The notes: a model not told the origin generated them from the letters alone. Numbered from the stretch's first letter, positions 18,024-26,722 are shown. The stretch is 64,000 bases of DNA from Micromonospora cathayae (GCF_028993575.1 NZ_CP118615.1:2108001-2172000), one strand, 5' to 3'. Made by a program: numbers and translations.

Positions 18024-18863
18024 CTACAGGCCGACGGCCTGCGCGCTGGCGTCCCAGAGCCGGGCGGCCACGTCCCGGTCGGCGGCCTTGGGCAGCGGGC
18101 GGCGGGGTCGCCGGTCCACGTAGTAGCCGCCGTCGACCAGCCGGGCCGGGTCCTCCCGGGCCAGCCAGACCAGGGTGTCCGCGCCCTGCTCCGGGCTGCG
18201 GAACGGCATGATCCGCATGCCGAGGGCCACGAACTTGCTGTCGCTGCCGAACCGGGTCCGCACCACGCCCGGGTGGAAGCAGTGCGCCGGTACGTCCGGC
18301 CAGCGACGGGCCGCCTCGGCGGTGAACAGGATGTTGGCCTGCTTGCTGGTGCCGTACGCGCGCATCGGCCGGTACCGGCGCAGCGTGGCGTTCAGGTCGT
18401 CCGGGTCGAGCGCGCCGCTGCGGTGCGCGCCCGAGGCGGTGACCACCATCCGGCCGATCCGGTCCCGCAGCAGGTTGCTCAGCAGGAACGGGGCCAGGTG
18501 GTTGGCCTGGATGGAGAGTTCGTACCCGTCGACCGTGGTCAACGGCTGCAACACGATCGCCCCGGCGTTGTTGGCGAGCACGTCGATCCGGTCGTACGCG
18601 TCCCGCAGCCGCTCGGCCAGCCCGCGTACGTCGTCCAGCACCGCGAAGTCGGCCCGGAACAGCTCGGGGCGTTCCCCGCTCACCTCCCGTACCCGCTCAC
18701 CGGCGGCGGTGAGCCGGGCCGGGTCCCGCCCGACCAGGACCACCTGGTCACCGGCGCGGGCCAGGTCCACGGCGGCGGCCAGCCCGATGCCCGAACTGGC
18801 CCCGGTCACCACCACCAACCGTCGCCGCGTGACATCTTCCACAGCTTCGTTCTCCCCGGTCAT
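18024..18863 (-). CDS. Short-chain dehydrogenase/reductase (retinol dehydrogenase-like)
   Basis: A 279-aa SDR. The Rossmann motif is VVVTGASSGIGLAAA near residue 20, NNAGA is the structural motif, and the catalytic Ser (MVVTASGAH) and YGTSKQAN (YxxxK) are present. It resembles the single-domain NADP-dependent group that includes retinol dehydrogenase and protochlorophyllide-reductase-like enzymes. The start at 18863 follows a TANNNT hexamer by 6 nt, so the mRNA may be leaderless. It faces cysN and diverges from the CitE-like gene. The substrate is unknown. Confidence 0.88.
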   Translation of the reverse strand: MTGENEAVEDVTRRRLVVVTGASSGIGLAAAVDLARAGDQVVLVGRDPARLTAAGERVREVSGERPELFRADFAVLDDVRGLAERLRDAYDRIDVLANNAGAIVLQPLTTVDGYELSIQANHLAPFLLSNLLRDRIGRMVVTASGAHRSGALDPDDLNATLRRYRPMRAYGTSKQANILFTAEAARRWPDVPAHCFHPGVVRTRFGSDSKFVALGMRIMPFRSPEQGADTLVWLAREDPARLVDGGYYVDRRPRRPLPKAADRDVAARLWDASAQAVGL

Positions 18864-18869
18864 TGCGCG

Positions 18870-18875
18870 AGGCTA
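18870..18875 (-). promoter_or_regulatory. -10 hexamer TAGCCT, probable leaderless promoter
   Basis: On the minus strand TAGCCT lies 6 nt before the ATG at 18863, the spacing expected when transcription starts on the start codon itself. Confidence 0.5.
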
Positions 18876-18977
18876 CCGTGACCTGACTGACCCGCGATGA
18901 TCGTCCGCCGTCCCCGGGAGCCCTCTTCCCGGCGTGCCGGCCGGTGGCCGGCGGGCGGAGCGGAAGGAGCGCAGGAG

Positions 18978-19931
18978 ATGGCCGCAGTCGGGCGTCCCCG
19001 TCGATCGTGCCTCGCCGTGCCGGGGTCGAGCGTCAAGATGCTCGGCAAGGCCCAGGGCCTCCCGGCCGACCAGGTGTTCCTGGACCTGGAGGACGCGGTC
19101 GCCCCGCTGGCCAAGCCGGAGGCCCGGAAGAACGTCGTCGCCGCGCTCAACGAGGGCGACTGGGCCGGCAAGACCCGGGTGGTCCGGGTCAACGACCTGA
19201 CCACCCCGTGGACGTACCGGGACGTGATCGACGTGGTCGAGGGGGCCGGGGCCAACCTGGACTGCGTCATGCTGCCGAAGGTGCAGGACGCCGCCCAGGT
19301 GCAGTGGCTCGACCTCACCCTGACCCAGTTGGAGAAGACGCTCGGCCTGCCGGTCGGCCGGATCGGCATCGAGGCGCAGATCGAGAACGCGGCCGGGCTG
19401 GTCAACGTCGACACGATCGCCGCCTCGCCCCGGGTCGAGACGATCATCTTCGGTCCGGCCGATTTCATGGCCTCGATCAACATGCGGTCGCTGGCGGTCG
19501 GCGCGCTCAATCCCGACTACCCGGGCGACCCGTACCACTACATCCTGATGCGCATCCTGATGGCCGCCCGGATGCACGACAAGCAGGCCATCGACGGCCC
19601 GTTCCTCCAGATCCGGGACGTGGACGGCTTCCGCGCGGTGGCGAAACGCTCGGCCGCGCTCGGCTTCGACGGCAAGTGGGTGCTGCACCCGGGGCAGATC
19701 GACGCCGCCAACGAGGTGTACTCGCCGGACCAGGCCGACTACGACCACGCCGAGCTGATCCTCGACGCGTACGAGCACTACACCTCGGAGGCCGGCGGGC
19801 GGCGCGGCGCGGTCATGCTCGGCGACGAGATGATCGACGAGGCGTCCCGCAAGATGGCGCTGGTGATCGCGGCCAAGGGGCGGGCCGCCGGGATGACCCG
19901 GACCTCCACCTTCACCCCGCCGACCGGCTGA
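18978..19931 (+). CDS. HpcH/HpaI aldolase/citrate lyase family protein (CitE-like)
   Basis: A 317-aa CitE-like lyase (TIM barrel). Start ATG 18978 is preceded by GCAGGAG; an in-frame ATG at 18897 would add 27 unconserved residues. The N-terminus has LAVPGSSVKML and FLDLEDAVAP (acidic Mg-binding motif), then IEAQIENAAGLVNVD with the second metal ligand and KWVLHPGQIDAAN near the C-terminus. Members cleave or form (S)-malyl-CoA, beta-methylmalyl-CoA, citramalyl-CoA or related compounds. No lyase partner subunits are adjacent, so a stand-alone malyl/citramalyl-CoA lyase or thioesterase is likelier than citrate lyase. Confidence 0.88.
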   Translation: MAAVGRPRRSCLAVPGSSVKMLGKAQGLPADQVFLDLEDAVAPLAKPEARKNVVAALNEGDWAGKTRVVRVNDLTTPWTYRDVIDVVEGAGANLDCVMLPKVQDAAQVQWLDLTLTQLEKTLGLPVGRIGIEAQIENAAGLVNVDTIAASPRVETIIFGPADFMASINMRSLAVGALNPDYPGDPYHYILMRILMAARMHDKQAIDGPFLQIRDVDGFRAVAKRSAALGFDGKWVLHPGQIDAANEVYSPDQADYDHAELILDAYEHYTSEAGGRRGAVMLGDEMIDEASRKMALVIAAKGRAAGMTRTSTFTPPTG

Positions 19932-20043
19932 GCCGGGGCCGACCACGGCCGCTCACCGACCATCCGGGCCGCCAGCCGGCCACTGGGGTCGAGGTCGGGC
20001 CGCCGGGGGCGACCACGGGCACACTGACCGGCTTCGACGGGCG

Positions 20044-20073
20044 GGCTGCCGCCCCGGGCCGGGGGCGGCAGCC
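20044..20073. terminator. Hairpin terminator between CitE-like and DUF4190 genes
   Basis: A 12-bp perfect stem GGCTGCCGCCCC (20044-20055)/GGGGCGGCAGCC (20062-20073) with a 6-nt loop between convergent genes. Confidence 0.8.
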
Positions 20074-20080
20074 GCCGCTG

Positions 20081-20644
20081 TCAGTAGCTCGTCGAGGACG
20101 ATTCCGAGATCGCGAAGACGATGACCACGATGTAGAAGACGATCGCCAGTACGAGCAGACCGGTGAGCACCCACCCGACGATGATCGCGGCCTTCGCCAT
20201 CCCCTCGCCGTCCTCGCCGGTCTCCCGGATCTGCTTGCGGGCGACGTGGCCGAGGATCGCACCGACCGGGGCGGTGAGGCAGGAGGCGATCCCGACCAGC
20301 GACAGGATCAGCGCCGCCAGCGCCATGCTGTTGGTCCGGCGTACCGGCGGATAGGGGTATGCCGGGTAGCCCATCGGTGGGTAGCCGGGCGGTGGGTAGC
20401 CCGGCGTCGCGTAACCACCCATCGCGTACGGGTCGCCGCCCGGCTGGCCGTACGGCGTCTTCCCGACCGGCTGGGCGTACGGCACCTCCCCGCCCGGCTG
20501 GGCGTACGGGTGGGGGTCGCCGCCGTACGGCTGTTCCGGGGGCGGTGGATCGGTCGTCGGGCGGGTCGGGTCGACCGGTGGGGCGGACGGCTGACCGGCC
20601 CGGGCCGGGTCCTGCCAGGCGTCGTCGGGCGAGGGATACGTCAT
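20081..20644 (-). CDS. DUF4190-type membrane protein with Pro/Tyr/Gly-rich N-terminus
   Basis: A 187-aa protein starting at ATG 20644 with GGAGAA in front. Residues 1-100 are disordered, with PYAQPGG/PYGQPGG and PGYPP repeats. Two hydrophobic segments follow: [26 protein letters not shown] with the family signature [13 protein letters not shown] after it, then [28 protein letters not shown]4190 proteins are small actinobacterial membrane proteins of unknown function. A second member is encoded 1.1 kb away on the same strand. Confidence 0.85.
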   Translation of the reverse strand: MTYPSPDDAWQDPARAGQPSAPPVDPTRPTTDPPPPEQPYGGDPHPYAQPGGEVPYAQPVGKTPYGQPGGDPYAMGGYATPGYPPPGYPPMGYPAYPYPPVRRTNSMALAALILSLVGIASCLTAPVGAILGHVARKQIRETGEDGEGMAKAAIIVGWVLTGLLVLAIVFYIVVIVFAISESSSTSY

Positions 20645-20762
20645 CAGGTTTTCTCCGTCGTGTCCTGGGTGCGCCGTCAGGGTAGTCACCCGGGGCGAAG
20701 CGGCCGAGCACGTTACCGGGTGCCGCGTTGCCCGGGCCGGCCCGACCGGGCAGGATCGCGGC

Positions 20763-21662
20763 ATGGCGATTGACGCGCGTGCCACGGACCGTTCCGGCCG
20801 TTCCCGTCGGGACGTGAGCCGCCCCGGGTCCGGTCGGCGCAGCCGGGTCCTCCCGGCGGCCCTGACCGACCAGGACGAGCCGGCCGTCCTGCCCGAGCCG
20901 GTGACCATGCGGTTGGACGGGCGGGTGGCGCTGGTGACCGGCGCGGGCAGCCCGGACGGCATCGGGTACGCCACCGCCCGGCGACTGACCGATCTCGGTG
21001 CCCGGGTGGCCATCGTCTCCACCACCCGACGCATCCACGAGCGGGCCGGCGAGCTGGGGGTGACCGGGTTCGTCGCGGACCTGACCGACGAGTCCGAGGT
21101 CGGCGCGCTGGCTGACGCGGTCGCCGAGCAGCTGGGCGAGGTGGAGGTGCTGGTCAACAACGCCGGCCTGGCGAGCCGGGCCAGCCCGGAGGTGCTCCGC
21201 CCGGTGGCCCAGCTCAGCTACGACGAGTGGCGCGCCGAGATCGACCGGAACCTGAACACCGCGTTCCTGTGCAGCCGGGCGTTCATCGGCGGCATGGCCG
21301 AGCGCGGCTGGGGGCGGATCGTCAACCTCGCGGCCACCGCCGGGGCGGTCAACGCGCTGCCCACCGAGGCGGCGTACTCGGCGGCCAAGGCCGGCGTGGT
21401 GGGGCTGACCCGGGCCCTGGCGATGGAGATGATCGCCGACGGGGTGACCGTCAACGCGGTCGCTCCGGGCACCATCCACACCGCCGCCTCGACGGTCGCG
21501 GAGATCCGGCACGGCCTCGGCACCCCGGTCGGCCGGCCCGGTACGCCGGACGAGGTGGCCGCCGCGATCGTCTTCCTCTGCTCGCCGGCGGCCTCGTACA
21601 TCACCGGCCAGATGCTGGTGGTCGACGGCGGGAACAGCGTCCGGGAGGCCCAGTTCCGCTGA
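20763..21662 (+). CDS. Short-chain dehydrogenase/reductase (FabG-like)
   Basis: A 299-aa SDR. The start at 20763 has an AGGA site; the first 48 residues are arginine-rich and not part of the fold, so ATG 20907 ([14 protein letters not shown]) may be the true start. The cofactor motif is [11 protein letters not shown], then NNAGL, catalytic Ser/Tyr/Lys in [24 protein letters not shown], and the C-terminal [11 protein letters not shown] of FabG-like reductases. It is divergent from one DUF4190 gene and convergent with the other. The substrate is unknown; 3-oxoacyl reduction is the family default. Confidence 0.88.
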   Translation: MAIDARATDRSGRSRRDVSRPGSGRRSRVLPAALTDQDEPAVLPEPVTMRLDGRVALVTGAGSPDGIGYATARRLTDLGARVAIVSTTRRIHERAGELGVTGFVADLTDESEVGALADAVAEQLGEVEVLVNNAGLASRASPEVLRPVAQLSYDEWRAEIDRNLNTAFLCSRAFIGGMAERGWGRIVNLAATAGAVNALPTEAAYSAAKAGVVGLTRALAMEMIADGVTVNAVAPGTIHTAASTVAEIRHGLGTPVGRPGTPDEVAAAIVFLCSPAASYITGQMLVVDGGNSVREAQFR

Positions 21663-21757
21663 GCCACCCCGGCCAGCCGCTGAGCTGCTAGGCCGCGCCG
21701 GTCAGTCTGTGCCGGCCAGCCGCAGGGCCGTCCCGGGCAGAGGTGGGGCCGTCCCGG

Positions 21758-22192
21758 TCAGCCGGTGCCGGTGCTGTCGCCGGTCGAGCCGGCCCAGATG
21801 GCCAGGCCGAGCCAGCCGCAGCAGAACAGCAGGTAGAGCCCGGTGAAGACGTAGCTGAGGATCAGGCCCCAGAAGGCGAGCTGGTCGCCCTGCTCGTGGG
21901 TCTGCCGGATCTGCCGGCGGGCCAGGTGACCGAGGACGATGCCGGCCGGCGCGAAGACGAACGCGAAGACCAGCGACAGGATCGCCAGTACGTTCGTGTT
22001 GCCGCTGCGTGGCGGTGGTGGCCCGTACTGCCCGTACGGCGGCTGCGGGGCGTAGGACGGCTGTTCACCCCACTGCGGTCGCGGCGGCTGGTCGCCCTGG
22101 TACGGCTGGTCGCCCTGGTACGGCTGGTCGCCCTGGTGGGGCTGGTCGCTCCAGTTCGGCTCGCCTGGTCCTGACGGTGGTGGGTAACCCAC
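21758..22192 (-). CDS. Second DUF4190-type membrane protein
   Basis: A 144-aa protein from GTG 22192 with GAGGAGGG upstream. The N-terminal 60 residues contain a tandem HQGDQP/YQGDQP repeat (three copies in DNA at about 22093-22143) and many Pro/Tyr. Two membrane segments follow, with GHLARRQIRQTHEQGDQ between them as in the protein encoded at 20081-20644. Function is unknown. Confidence 0.82.
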   Translation of the reverse strand: MGYPPPSGPGEPNWSDQPHQGDQPYQGDQPYQGDQPPRPQWGEQPSYAPQPPYGQYGPPPPRSGNTNVLAILSLVFAFVFAPAGIVLGHLARRQIRQTHEQGDQLAFWGLILSYVFTGLYLLFCCGWLGLAIWAGSTGDSTGTG

Positions 22193-22396
22193 GACTGCCC
22201 TCCTCGCCGGCCGGTGACGGGGTCGGCCCCCTCCTGCCGGACGCTAACAGCAGCGGTACGGCTTTTCCCTGCGGTTGGGAGGACTGGTCGCCCCGGCGGG
22301 GTGCCTGGCCGGGGCTGCTTCAGAACCGGGTGCCCGTCGGCGGTCGCTCCGGGCGCGGGTGCCGCGTCGGGGCGTACCGGCGGTGCCGGCCGCTGC

Positions 22397-22801
22397 TCAG
22401 CGGCGGGTGAGGCCGGCGGCGGCCCGCTCGACGATCAGGCAGCGGTCCTCGACGTAGTCGATGCCCGCCGCCTCGGCGATCCGCCGGGCCTCGGGCGAGA
22501 CGATGCCGAGCTGCAACCAGACCGCCGGAGCGCCGATCGCCACCGCCTCGCGTACCACCTCGACGGCGTCCTCGGCCGGCCGGAAGACGTCCACCAGGTC
22601 CACCGGGTGCGGGATGTCGGCCAGCGACCGGTAGACCCGTTCCCCGAAGAGCTCGTCCGCCGTCGGGTTGACCGGGACGATGCGCCAGCCGTACCGCTGC
22701 ATCTGGGCCGGCACACTGTGCGCGGCCTTGCGGGGATCGCGGGACGCGCCCACGACGGCGATCACGGCGGCGTCGGCGAGGATCTGCGAAGGGCTGCGCA
22801 T
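22397..22801 (-). CDS. CoA-binding domain protein (YccU family)
   Basis: A 134-aa protein with a Rossmann-like CoA-binding fold: IAVVGASRDPRKAAHSVPA at the N-terminus, YGWRIVPVNPTADELFGERVY, then AVWLQLGIVSPEARRIAEAAGIDYVEDRC. Length and motifs match the YccU/CoA-binding family, related to the N-terminal part of acyl-CoA synthetases (NDP-forming). The start at 22801 follows a -10-like hexamer by 6 nt. It is followed after 204 bp by the DUF4190 gene on the same strand. Confidence 0.9.
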   Translation of the reverse strand: MRSPSQILADAAVIAVVGASRDPRKAAHSVPAQMQRYGWRIVPVNPTADELFGERVYRSLADIPHPVDLVDVFRPAEDAVEVVREAVAIGAPAVWLQLGIVSPEARRIAEAAGIDYVEDRCLIVERAAAGLTRR

Positions 22802-22807
22802 CCGCCG

Positions 22808-22813
22808 ACTCTA
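22808..22813 (-). promoter_or_regulatory. -10 hexamer TAGAGT, probable leaderless promoter
   Basis: TAGAGT on the minus strand lies 6 nt before the ATG at 22801 of the CoA-binding protein gene. Confidence 0.45.
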
Positions 22814-22824
22814 ACTCCCGCCGG

Positions 22825-23628
22825 TCACCCGTGGCCGCCGAGCGCACGCGGCAGCCGGGCGAACTCCTCGACCGTCCCGAGGCCGGCGCGGTGCTCCGGA
22901 TGGTCGAGGTAGTACCGGACGGCGACGGCCAGGAACTCCGGCGCGGCATCCACCTCGTGCAGGACCAGCGTCTCGTGCGGCCGGCCCCGCCACCACCGCG
23001 ACCGGCCGCGCCAGCGTCGGCCGCGCCGTCGTACCAGCTCCGGCCGGGCCAGCGGCAGGGCCAGGGTGGACAGCTCCGCCGTCTGCGGGTGGGACAGGGG
23101 TAGGAGCAGGGTGGGCGACGGGGCCGTCGCCTCGCCCGGTTGGCCGGCGGCCAGCGCCGACCACGGTACGAAGACCTCGGCACGCGGCCCGCCGGAGGTG
23201 ATGCCGTCCGGGGTCAGCGCGATCAGCGGAACCCGCCGCCACAGGTCCACCGCCAGCACGACCATGAGCGCGGTCGACACGGTCACCATGGTCCACCAGA
23301 ACAGGTCCCGTTCCCACCGGCCGCCGTAGTGCACGAGCTGGAAGGCCAGCCAGGCGAGGGCGAACACCGGGAACGAAGCCGGCCCACGGGCGGGCGCGTA
23401 CATCGCCGGCACGGCCGGGTCGATCCGCATCCGTTCCCGGCTCGGCCCCCTGAAGATCACCACCGCGGAGCCGGCCAGCAGCACGAGCGCCGGTACGAAC
23501 GTCGCCAGGCCGGCGTCGCCGGTCACCCGGCCCACGACCGCCCACCCCAGGCCGTACCCGATCGCGCCGACGGCGAGCATCCGCTGCCGCCGCAGCATCC
23601 GGACGGTCACGTCGCGCACCTCCGGCAC
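22825..23628 (-). CDS. Membrane protein of unknown function
   Basis: A 267-aa protein. GTG 23628 is chosen because GGAGG stands 9 nt in front. The N-terminal half has four hydrophobic segments (MLAVGAIGYGLGWAVV, FVPALVLLAGSAVVIF, PVFALAWLAFQLV, WWTMVTVSTALMVVLAVDL). The C-terminal half is soluble; VPLIALTPDGITSGGPRAEVFVPWSAL resembles the strand order of small PH-like membrane proteins, and an Arg/Trp-rich stretch RRRGRRWRGRSRWWRG follows. No confident family assignment. It is divergent from the DCC gene, 51 bp away. Confidence 0.75.
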   Translation of the reverse strand: MPEVRDVTVRMLRRQRMLAVGAIGYGLGWAVVGRVTGDAGLATFVPALVLLAGSAVVIFRGPSRERMRIDPAVPAMYAPARGPASFPVFALAWLAFQLVHYGGRWERDLFWWTMVTVSTALMVVLAVDLWRRVPLIALTPDGITSGGPRAEVFVPWSALAAGQPGEATAPSPTLLLPLSHPQTAELSTLALPLARPELVRRRGRRWRGRSRWWRGRPHETLVLHEVDAAPEFLAVAVRYYLDHPEHRAGLGTVEEFARLPRALGGHG

Positions 23629-23679
23629 GGTAGCGGCCCTCCGCCACCGGCGGTCCGGGGGTCGGAGGAGGATGGAGAC

Positions 23680-24102
23680 ATGGAGAGGTCGACCTTCGTC
23701 TACGACGGGGACTGCGCGTTCTGCACCAGGTGCGCCGAGTTCATCGAACGCCGGATCCCCACCGAGGTCACGGTGGTGCCCTGGCAGTTCGCCGATCTGG
23801 ACGCGCTGGGCCTGACCGTGGCCGAGTGCGAGGAGGCCGTGCAGTGGGTCGGCGCGGACGGCTCCCGCGCGGCCGGCCCGGACGCGATCGCCCGGCTGCT
23901 CGGCACCAGCAACGCCGGCTGGCGGGCGGGTGGCGGCCTGCTCCGACTGCCTCCGGTACGGGTCGCCGCCTGGCCGGTGTACCGCTGGGTGGCCCGGAAC
24001 CGGCACCGGCTGCCGGGCGGTACGGCGGCCTGCGCGCTGCCACAGGAGGCGCGGGAGCGCCTCTACGGCCCGACCGGGCGACCGCCTGCCGCCGGGGCCT
24101 GA
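23680..24102 (+). CDS. DCC-family thiol-disulfide oxidoreductase (DUF393)
   Basis: A 140-aa protein from ATG 23680 with GGAGGAGG nearby. The N-terminal motif FVYDGDCAFCTRC (residues 6-18) is the DxDCxxC signature of the DCC/YuxK family, thioredoxin-like proteins thought to act on disulfides. Its last 40 bp overlap the end of the convergent HTTM gene. DCC proteins are often found near or fused to HTTM membrane domains, so the two are probably functional partners. Confidence 0.88.
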   Translation: MERSTFVYDGDCAFCTRCAEFIERRIPTEVTVVPWQFADLDALGLTVAECEEAVQWVGADGSRAAGPDAIARLLGTSNAGWRAGGGLLRLPPVRVAAWPVYRWVARNRHRLPGGTAACALPQEARERLYGPTGRPPAAGA

Positions 24103-25031
24103 CCGGCCGGCAGCACCGGCGCAGCCTCCGCCGTCGGCCCGGGTTCCGCCGACCCTGCCCCGTCCGGCGGGGTGTCGTCGCCGGTGCGGCGTCGGGCCAG
24201 CCGCCGGAGCCGGACCACCGGGCGGACCCGTTCCAGCGGCAGGAAGGCGGTCATCGCCACCAGGTGCGGCGCGAACGAGATGGTGATGGTGGCCATGGTG
24301 ACCGCGTGGAACGAGTAGAAGAAGCCGACCATGGCCAGCCGCCAGCGTTCGGGCAGCAGGAACACCACCGGGCTGAGCAGTTCGAAGGCGATGATCCCGA
24401 ACTGGGCGACGATCAGCAGGTACGGCACCTGCGCGATCAGGTCGGCCAGGTCGGTGCCGCGCCTGATGATGGCCCGGGCCAGCACCGAGCCGGTCATCCA
24501 CTCCGGCCCGCCGAAACGCAGTTTCGCCCAGGCGGCCAGGAAGTACGTGCAGACCACCGCGATCTGGGTGACCCGCAGCGCCCAGCCACCCGCCTCGGTA
24601 CGGGTCGGGTCACCGTGCCGGGCCCGGCCGGCGGTGGGGAGGACGGCGAGGGCCACCAGCAGGCCGAACCGGTCGTGGTCGACCTTGCCGTAGCTCATCG
24701 CGATGATCATCCAGTACAGGTACAGCGCACAGACCGACCAGCCGAGCAGCCGGGGTGCGCGGCCGGTCGCGGCGAGCAGGGCGAGCACCAGCAACGTCCA
24801 GAAGACCCCGTCGACCAGCAGGTCGGTCGGGGTGGGCAGGTGCAGCATCCGGCCGACGAACAGTGGCTGGTACAGCTCTCCGGGCACACTGGCGTGGGTG
24901 CGTACCCACGGGGTGAAGAACACCAGGTCACCGGCGACGAAGAGGTACACCAGGGTACGGAAGGCGGCGATCCGGCCACGCGGGACCGCCTCGGTCAGCC
25001 ACCGGCCGACGACGCTCACCGGGCCGTCCAC
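24063..25031 (-). CDS. HTTM domain membrane protein (vitamin K carboxylase-like membrane domain)
   Basis: A 322-aa polytopic protein (about seven membrane segments) of the HTTM family, related to the membrane part of vitamin-K-dependent gamma-glutamyl carboxylase. Typical pieces are RIAAFRTLVYLFVAGDLV at the N-terminus, QPLFVGRMLHLP, YLYWMIIAMSYGKVDHDRF, ITQ-like VTQIAVVCTYFLAAWAKLRFGGPEWMTG and FHAVTMATITISFAPHLVAMTAFLPLE. It starts inside the end of the preceding minus-strand gene (16-nt overlap) and its 3' end overlaps the DCC gene by 40 bp. Biochemical function in bacteria is unproven. Confidence 0.85.
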   Translation of the reverse strand: MDGPVSVVGRWLTEAVPRGRIAAFRTLVYLFVAGDLVFFTPWVRTHASVPGELYQPLFVGRMLHLPTPTDLLVDGVFWTLLVLALLAATGRAPRLLGWSVCALYLYWMIIAMSYGKVDHDRFGLLVALAVLPTAGRARHGDPTRTEAGGWALRVTQIAVVCTYFLAAWAKLRFGGPEWMTGSVLARAIIRRGTDLADLIAQVPYLLIVAQFGIIAFELLSPVVFLLPERWRLAMVGFFYSFHAVTMATITISFAPHLVAMTAFLPLERVRPVVRLRRLARRRTGDDTPPDGAGSAEPGPTAEAAPVLPAGQAPAAGGRPVGP

Positions 25032-25453
25032 CGGGCCACCGTCTCGTCGGTGTGCCGGCCGGTCGGGCGCCCGCCGGTGATGCCGTGCCAGCGCACCACG
25101 ATCCGGACCTCGACCAGCTCCGACGCGCCCGGGTGACGGTCAGCGTACGCGTCGGCGACCTCGCGGAGCAGCTCCGGGTCAGCCCGGTACCGCCCCTGCT
25201 GGCCCTCGATCTCGGCCCGTCGGATGCCGGTGGCGTCCTGTCCCAGGTCGATCAGCGCGCCGCTGGTGTCGACACCCTCGACGCGGGTGTCGGGGGCGGG
25301 GGTGTCCGGCGGGTTGTTCGTCGCGTACATCCGGAACGGGCCGAAGGGGAAGTGGTCGTCGGAGCCGACCAGGGTGCCGGTGAGCAGCAACGCGAGGCCG
25401 AGCGCGGTGGCACCCAGCCGGGCGGCCCGGCCACGCGGGGTCAAGGTCTCCAT
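25016..25453 (-). CDS. Single-pass membrane-anchored protein, upstream partner of the HTTM gene
   Basis: A 145-aa protein with a short basic N-terminus and one hydrophobic segment (ARLGATALGLALLLTGTLVG), then an extracytoplasmic domain with DDHFPFGPFRMYATNNPPDTP and RGGASELVEVRIVVRW-like strands. It overlaps the HTTM gene by 16 nt, so the two are translated together. I do not know a named family; its role is inferred as an accessory of the HTTM/DCC system. TATCGT lies 9 nt before the ATG. Confidence 0.75.
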   Translation of the reverse strand: METLTPRGRAARLGATALGLALLLTGTLVGSDDHFPFGPFRMYATNNPPDTPAPDTRVEGVDTSGALIDLGQDATGIRRAEIEGQQGRYRADPELLREVADAYADRHPGASELVEVRIVVRWHGITGGRPTGRHTDETVARWTAR

Positions 25454-25578
25454 CGGGTCGGGACGATACGGGATCCGACGGGGGTCCGTGGATCCTTCCG
25501 TCGTCCAGCGGTAGCGGTCCGGGTCGGCATTCGTCGGCTCCGGCCGTCGGTCCTGCCCCGGCCCGCCCTGGCCCGCTC

Positions 25579-25657
25579 CGGCCTGCGCCTTGCTCTGACC
25601 TGCGCTGGTCTGCCCCCGGGCGGGCTGAAGCTCCGGCCTGCGCCTTGTTCTGACCTG
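25579..25657. repeat. Direct repeat of about 24 bp in an intergenic GC-rich stretch
   Basis: CGGCCTGCGCCTTG, one variable base, then TCTGACCTG occurs at 25579-25602 and 25634-25657. The rest of 25454-25726 consists of further degenerate CTCTGACC/GGCTGAAGCTCCGG copies and holds no gene. Confidence 0.8.
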
Positions 25658-25684
25658 GCTCTGACCGGCTTCGGGCAGGCTGAA

Positions 25685-25714
25685 GCTCCGGCCGGGCGGC
25701 GGCCCGGCCGGAGC
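25685..25714 (-). terminator. Terminator downstream of trxA
   Basis: A perfect 13-bp stem GCTCCGGCCGGGC/GCCCGGCCGGAGC with a 4-nt loop, 12 bp beyond the trxA stop on the minus strand. Confidence 0.85.
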
Positions 25715-25726
25715 CGTGGGTGGTGC

Positions 25727-26089
25727 TCAGTGCTGGTGCTCGGCGAGCTTCTTGCGGACGTCGTCCATGTCCAGCGCCTCGACCTGCTCGATCAGGTTCT
25801 CCAGGGCGGACTCGGGAAGGGCGCCGGGCTGGGCGAAGACGATCACGCCGTCCCGGATCGCCATGATCGTGGGGATGGACCGGATGTCGAACTTCGCGCC
25901 GAGCGCCTGCTGGGCCTCGGTGTCAACCTTGCCGAAGACGATGTTCGGGTGCTTCTCCGACGAGCGCTCGTAGACCGGGGCGAACCGCTTGCACGGGCCA
26001 CACCACTCGGCCCAGAAGTCGACCAGGACGATGCCGTCCTGGCCGGTCACCTCGTCGAAGTTCGCCGTGGTCAGCTCAACGGTTGCCAT
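25727..26089 (-). CDS. trxA: Thioredoxin
   Basis: A 120-aa cytoplasmic thioredoxin. The active site is FWAEWCGPCKRF with the redox pair Cys30/Cys33; the cis-proline loop is IRSIPTIMAIRDG. The C-terminus LIEQVEALDMDDVRKKLAEHQ is a little longer than E. coli TrxA. No thioredoxin reductase is adjacent. A strong terminator follows and a long, AT-richer leader region precedes it. Confidence 0.95.
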   Translation of the reverse strand: MATVELTTANFDEVTGQDGIVLVDFWAEWCGPCKRFAPVYERSSEKHPNIVFGKVDTEAQQALGAKFDIRSIPTIMAIRDGVIVFAQPGALPESALENLIEQVEALDMDDVRKKLAEHQH

Positions 26090-26722
26090 TCGAGTCTCCG
26101 ATCAGCGCGATTGCCTACGCCAGGTGGAACCAGGTGGGGTCTCGTCGAATTCCCGCCGCAGCCGGGCCGAAACGCGGCAGCGGGCTCGTTCACATCGAAA
26201 CATGTCTGTTAACCAGTTGGCTGCGTGCTGCACTTGCAGATTGCAGTTGCGTGACGAGCCGTGATGGGAGCGATCCCAGGGAGATCGACCCTTCTGGCCG
26301 TTCTGCATCGATCACCTCTGCTCTGACATGCGGGGATTCTACCTGCGGTGATCGCTCCGCCAGTGGATCTCCATCACTCTCCGCTATGTAACGAAAAGAT
26401 AAATGTGACTTGCGTCTCTGTCCCGTGTTACATCCGATGGGGCAGAATCTTTCTCATCAAAGCGTGGGCGGCGGGTGCCGGGGAGGGCCCCGCCGCTCAT
26501 TGCGTCCGCACCCCGATGAGCTGCCTTAACCTTCGCTAAGGTCGGCCCGGGGCGGTCTGGCACCGGTCGGCCGCGCCGGACAGTTGCGGGGCCACCGCCA
26601 GCGGAACCGCGGCCATGATCGAGACCCCCGCCCACCAGCGCTCCGCCGGCCTGCCCGGCCGTGTTCGGGTGGTCCGGAAGCCGGCGCCGGAGGCCGGGCA
26701 TATGCTGGCGACGGAGGTTCCG
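26090..26722. promoter_or_regulatory. Long AT-richer intergenic region upstream of trxA
   Basis: About 630 bp between two divergent genes with lower GC than the surroundings, especially 26375-26460. It contains the inverted repeat ATGTAAC (from about 26385)/GTTACAT (from about 26427), the hairpin-like CCTTA...TAAGG at about 26522-26540, and the close direct repeats TTGCAG-A-TTGCAG near 26234-26247. These are candidate operators for trxA or the rightward gene. A small possible ORF (26102-26308) lies inside. No known riboswitch was recognised. Confidence 0.4.
26102..26308 (-). CDS. Possible small protein (68 aa) upstream of trxA
   Basis: An open frame of 68 codons with AGAGGTG 7 nt before the ATG at 26308, ending 12 bp before the trxA start on the same strand. 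The product is Arg/Trp-rich (for example NCNLQVQHAANWLTDMF) with no domain recognised. GC3 is only about two thirds, much lower than neighbours, so it may be a leader peptide or a chance ORF. Confidence 0.3.
   Translation of the reverse strand: MQNGQKGRSPWDRSHHGSSRNCNLQVQHAANWLTDMFRCERARCRVSARLRREFDETPPGSTWRRQSR

Noticed and set aside
23700..25136. 468-codon plus-strand ORF across the HTTM gene
   Set aside because: It is the complement of the HTTM gene; the minus-strand frame has clear membrane segments and family motifs.
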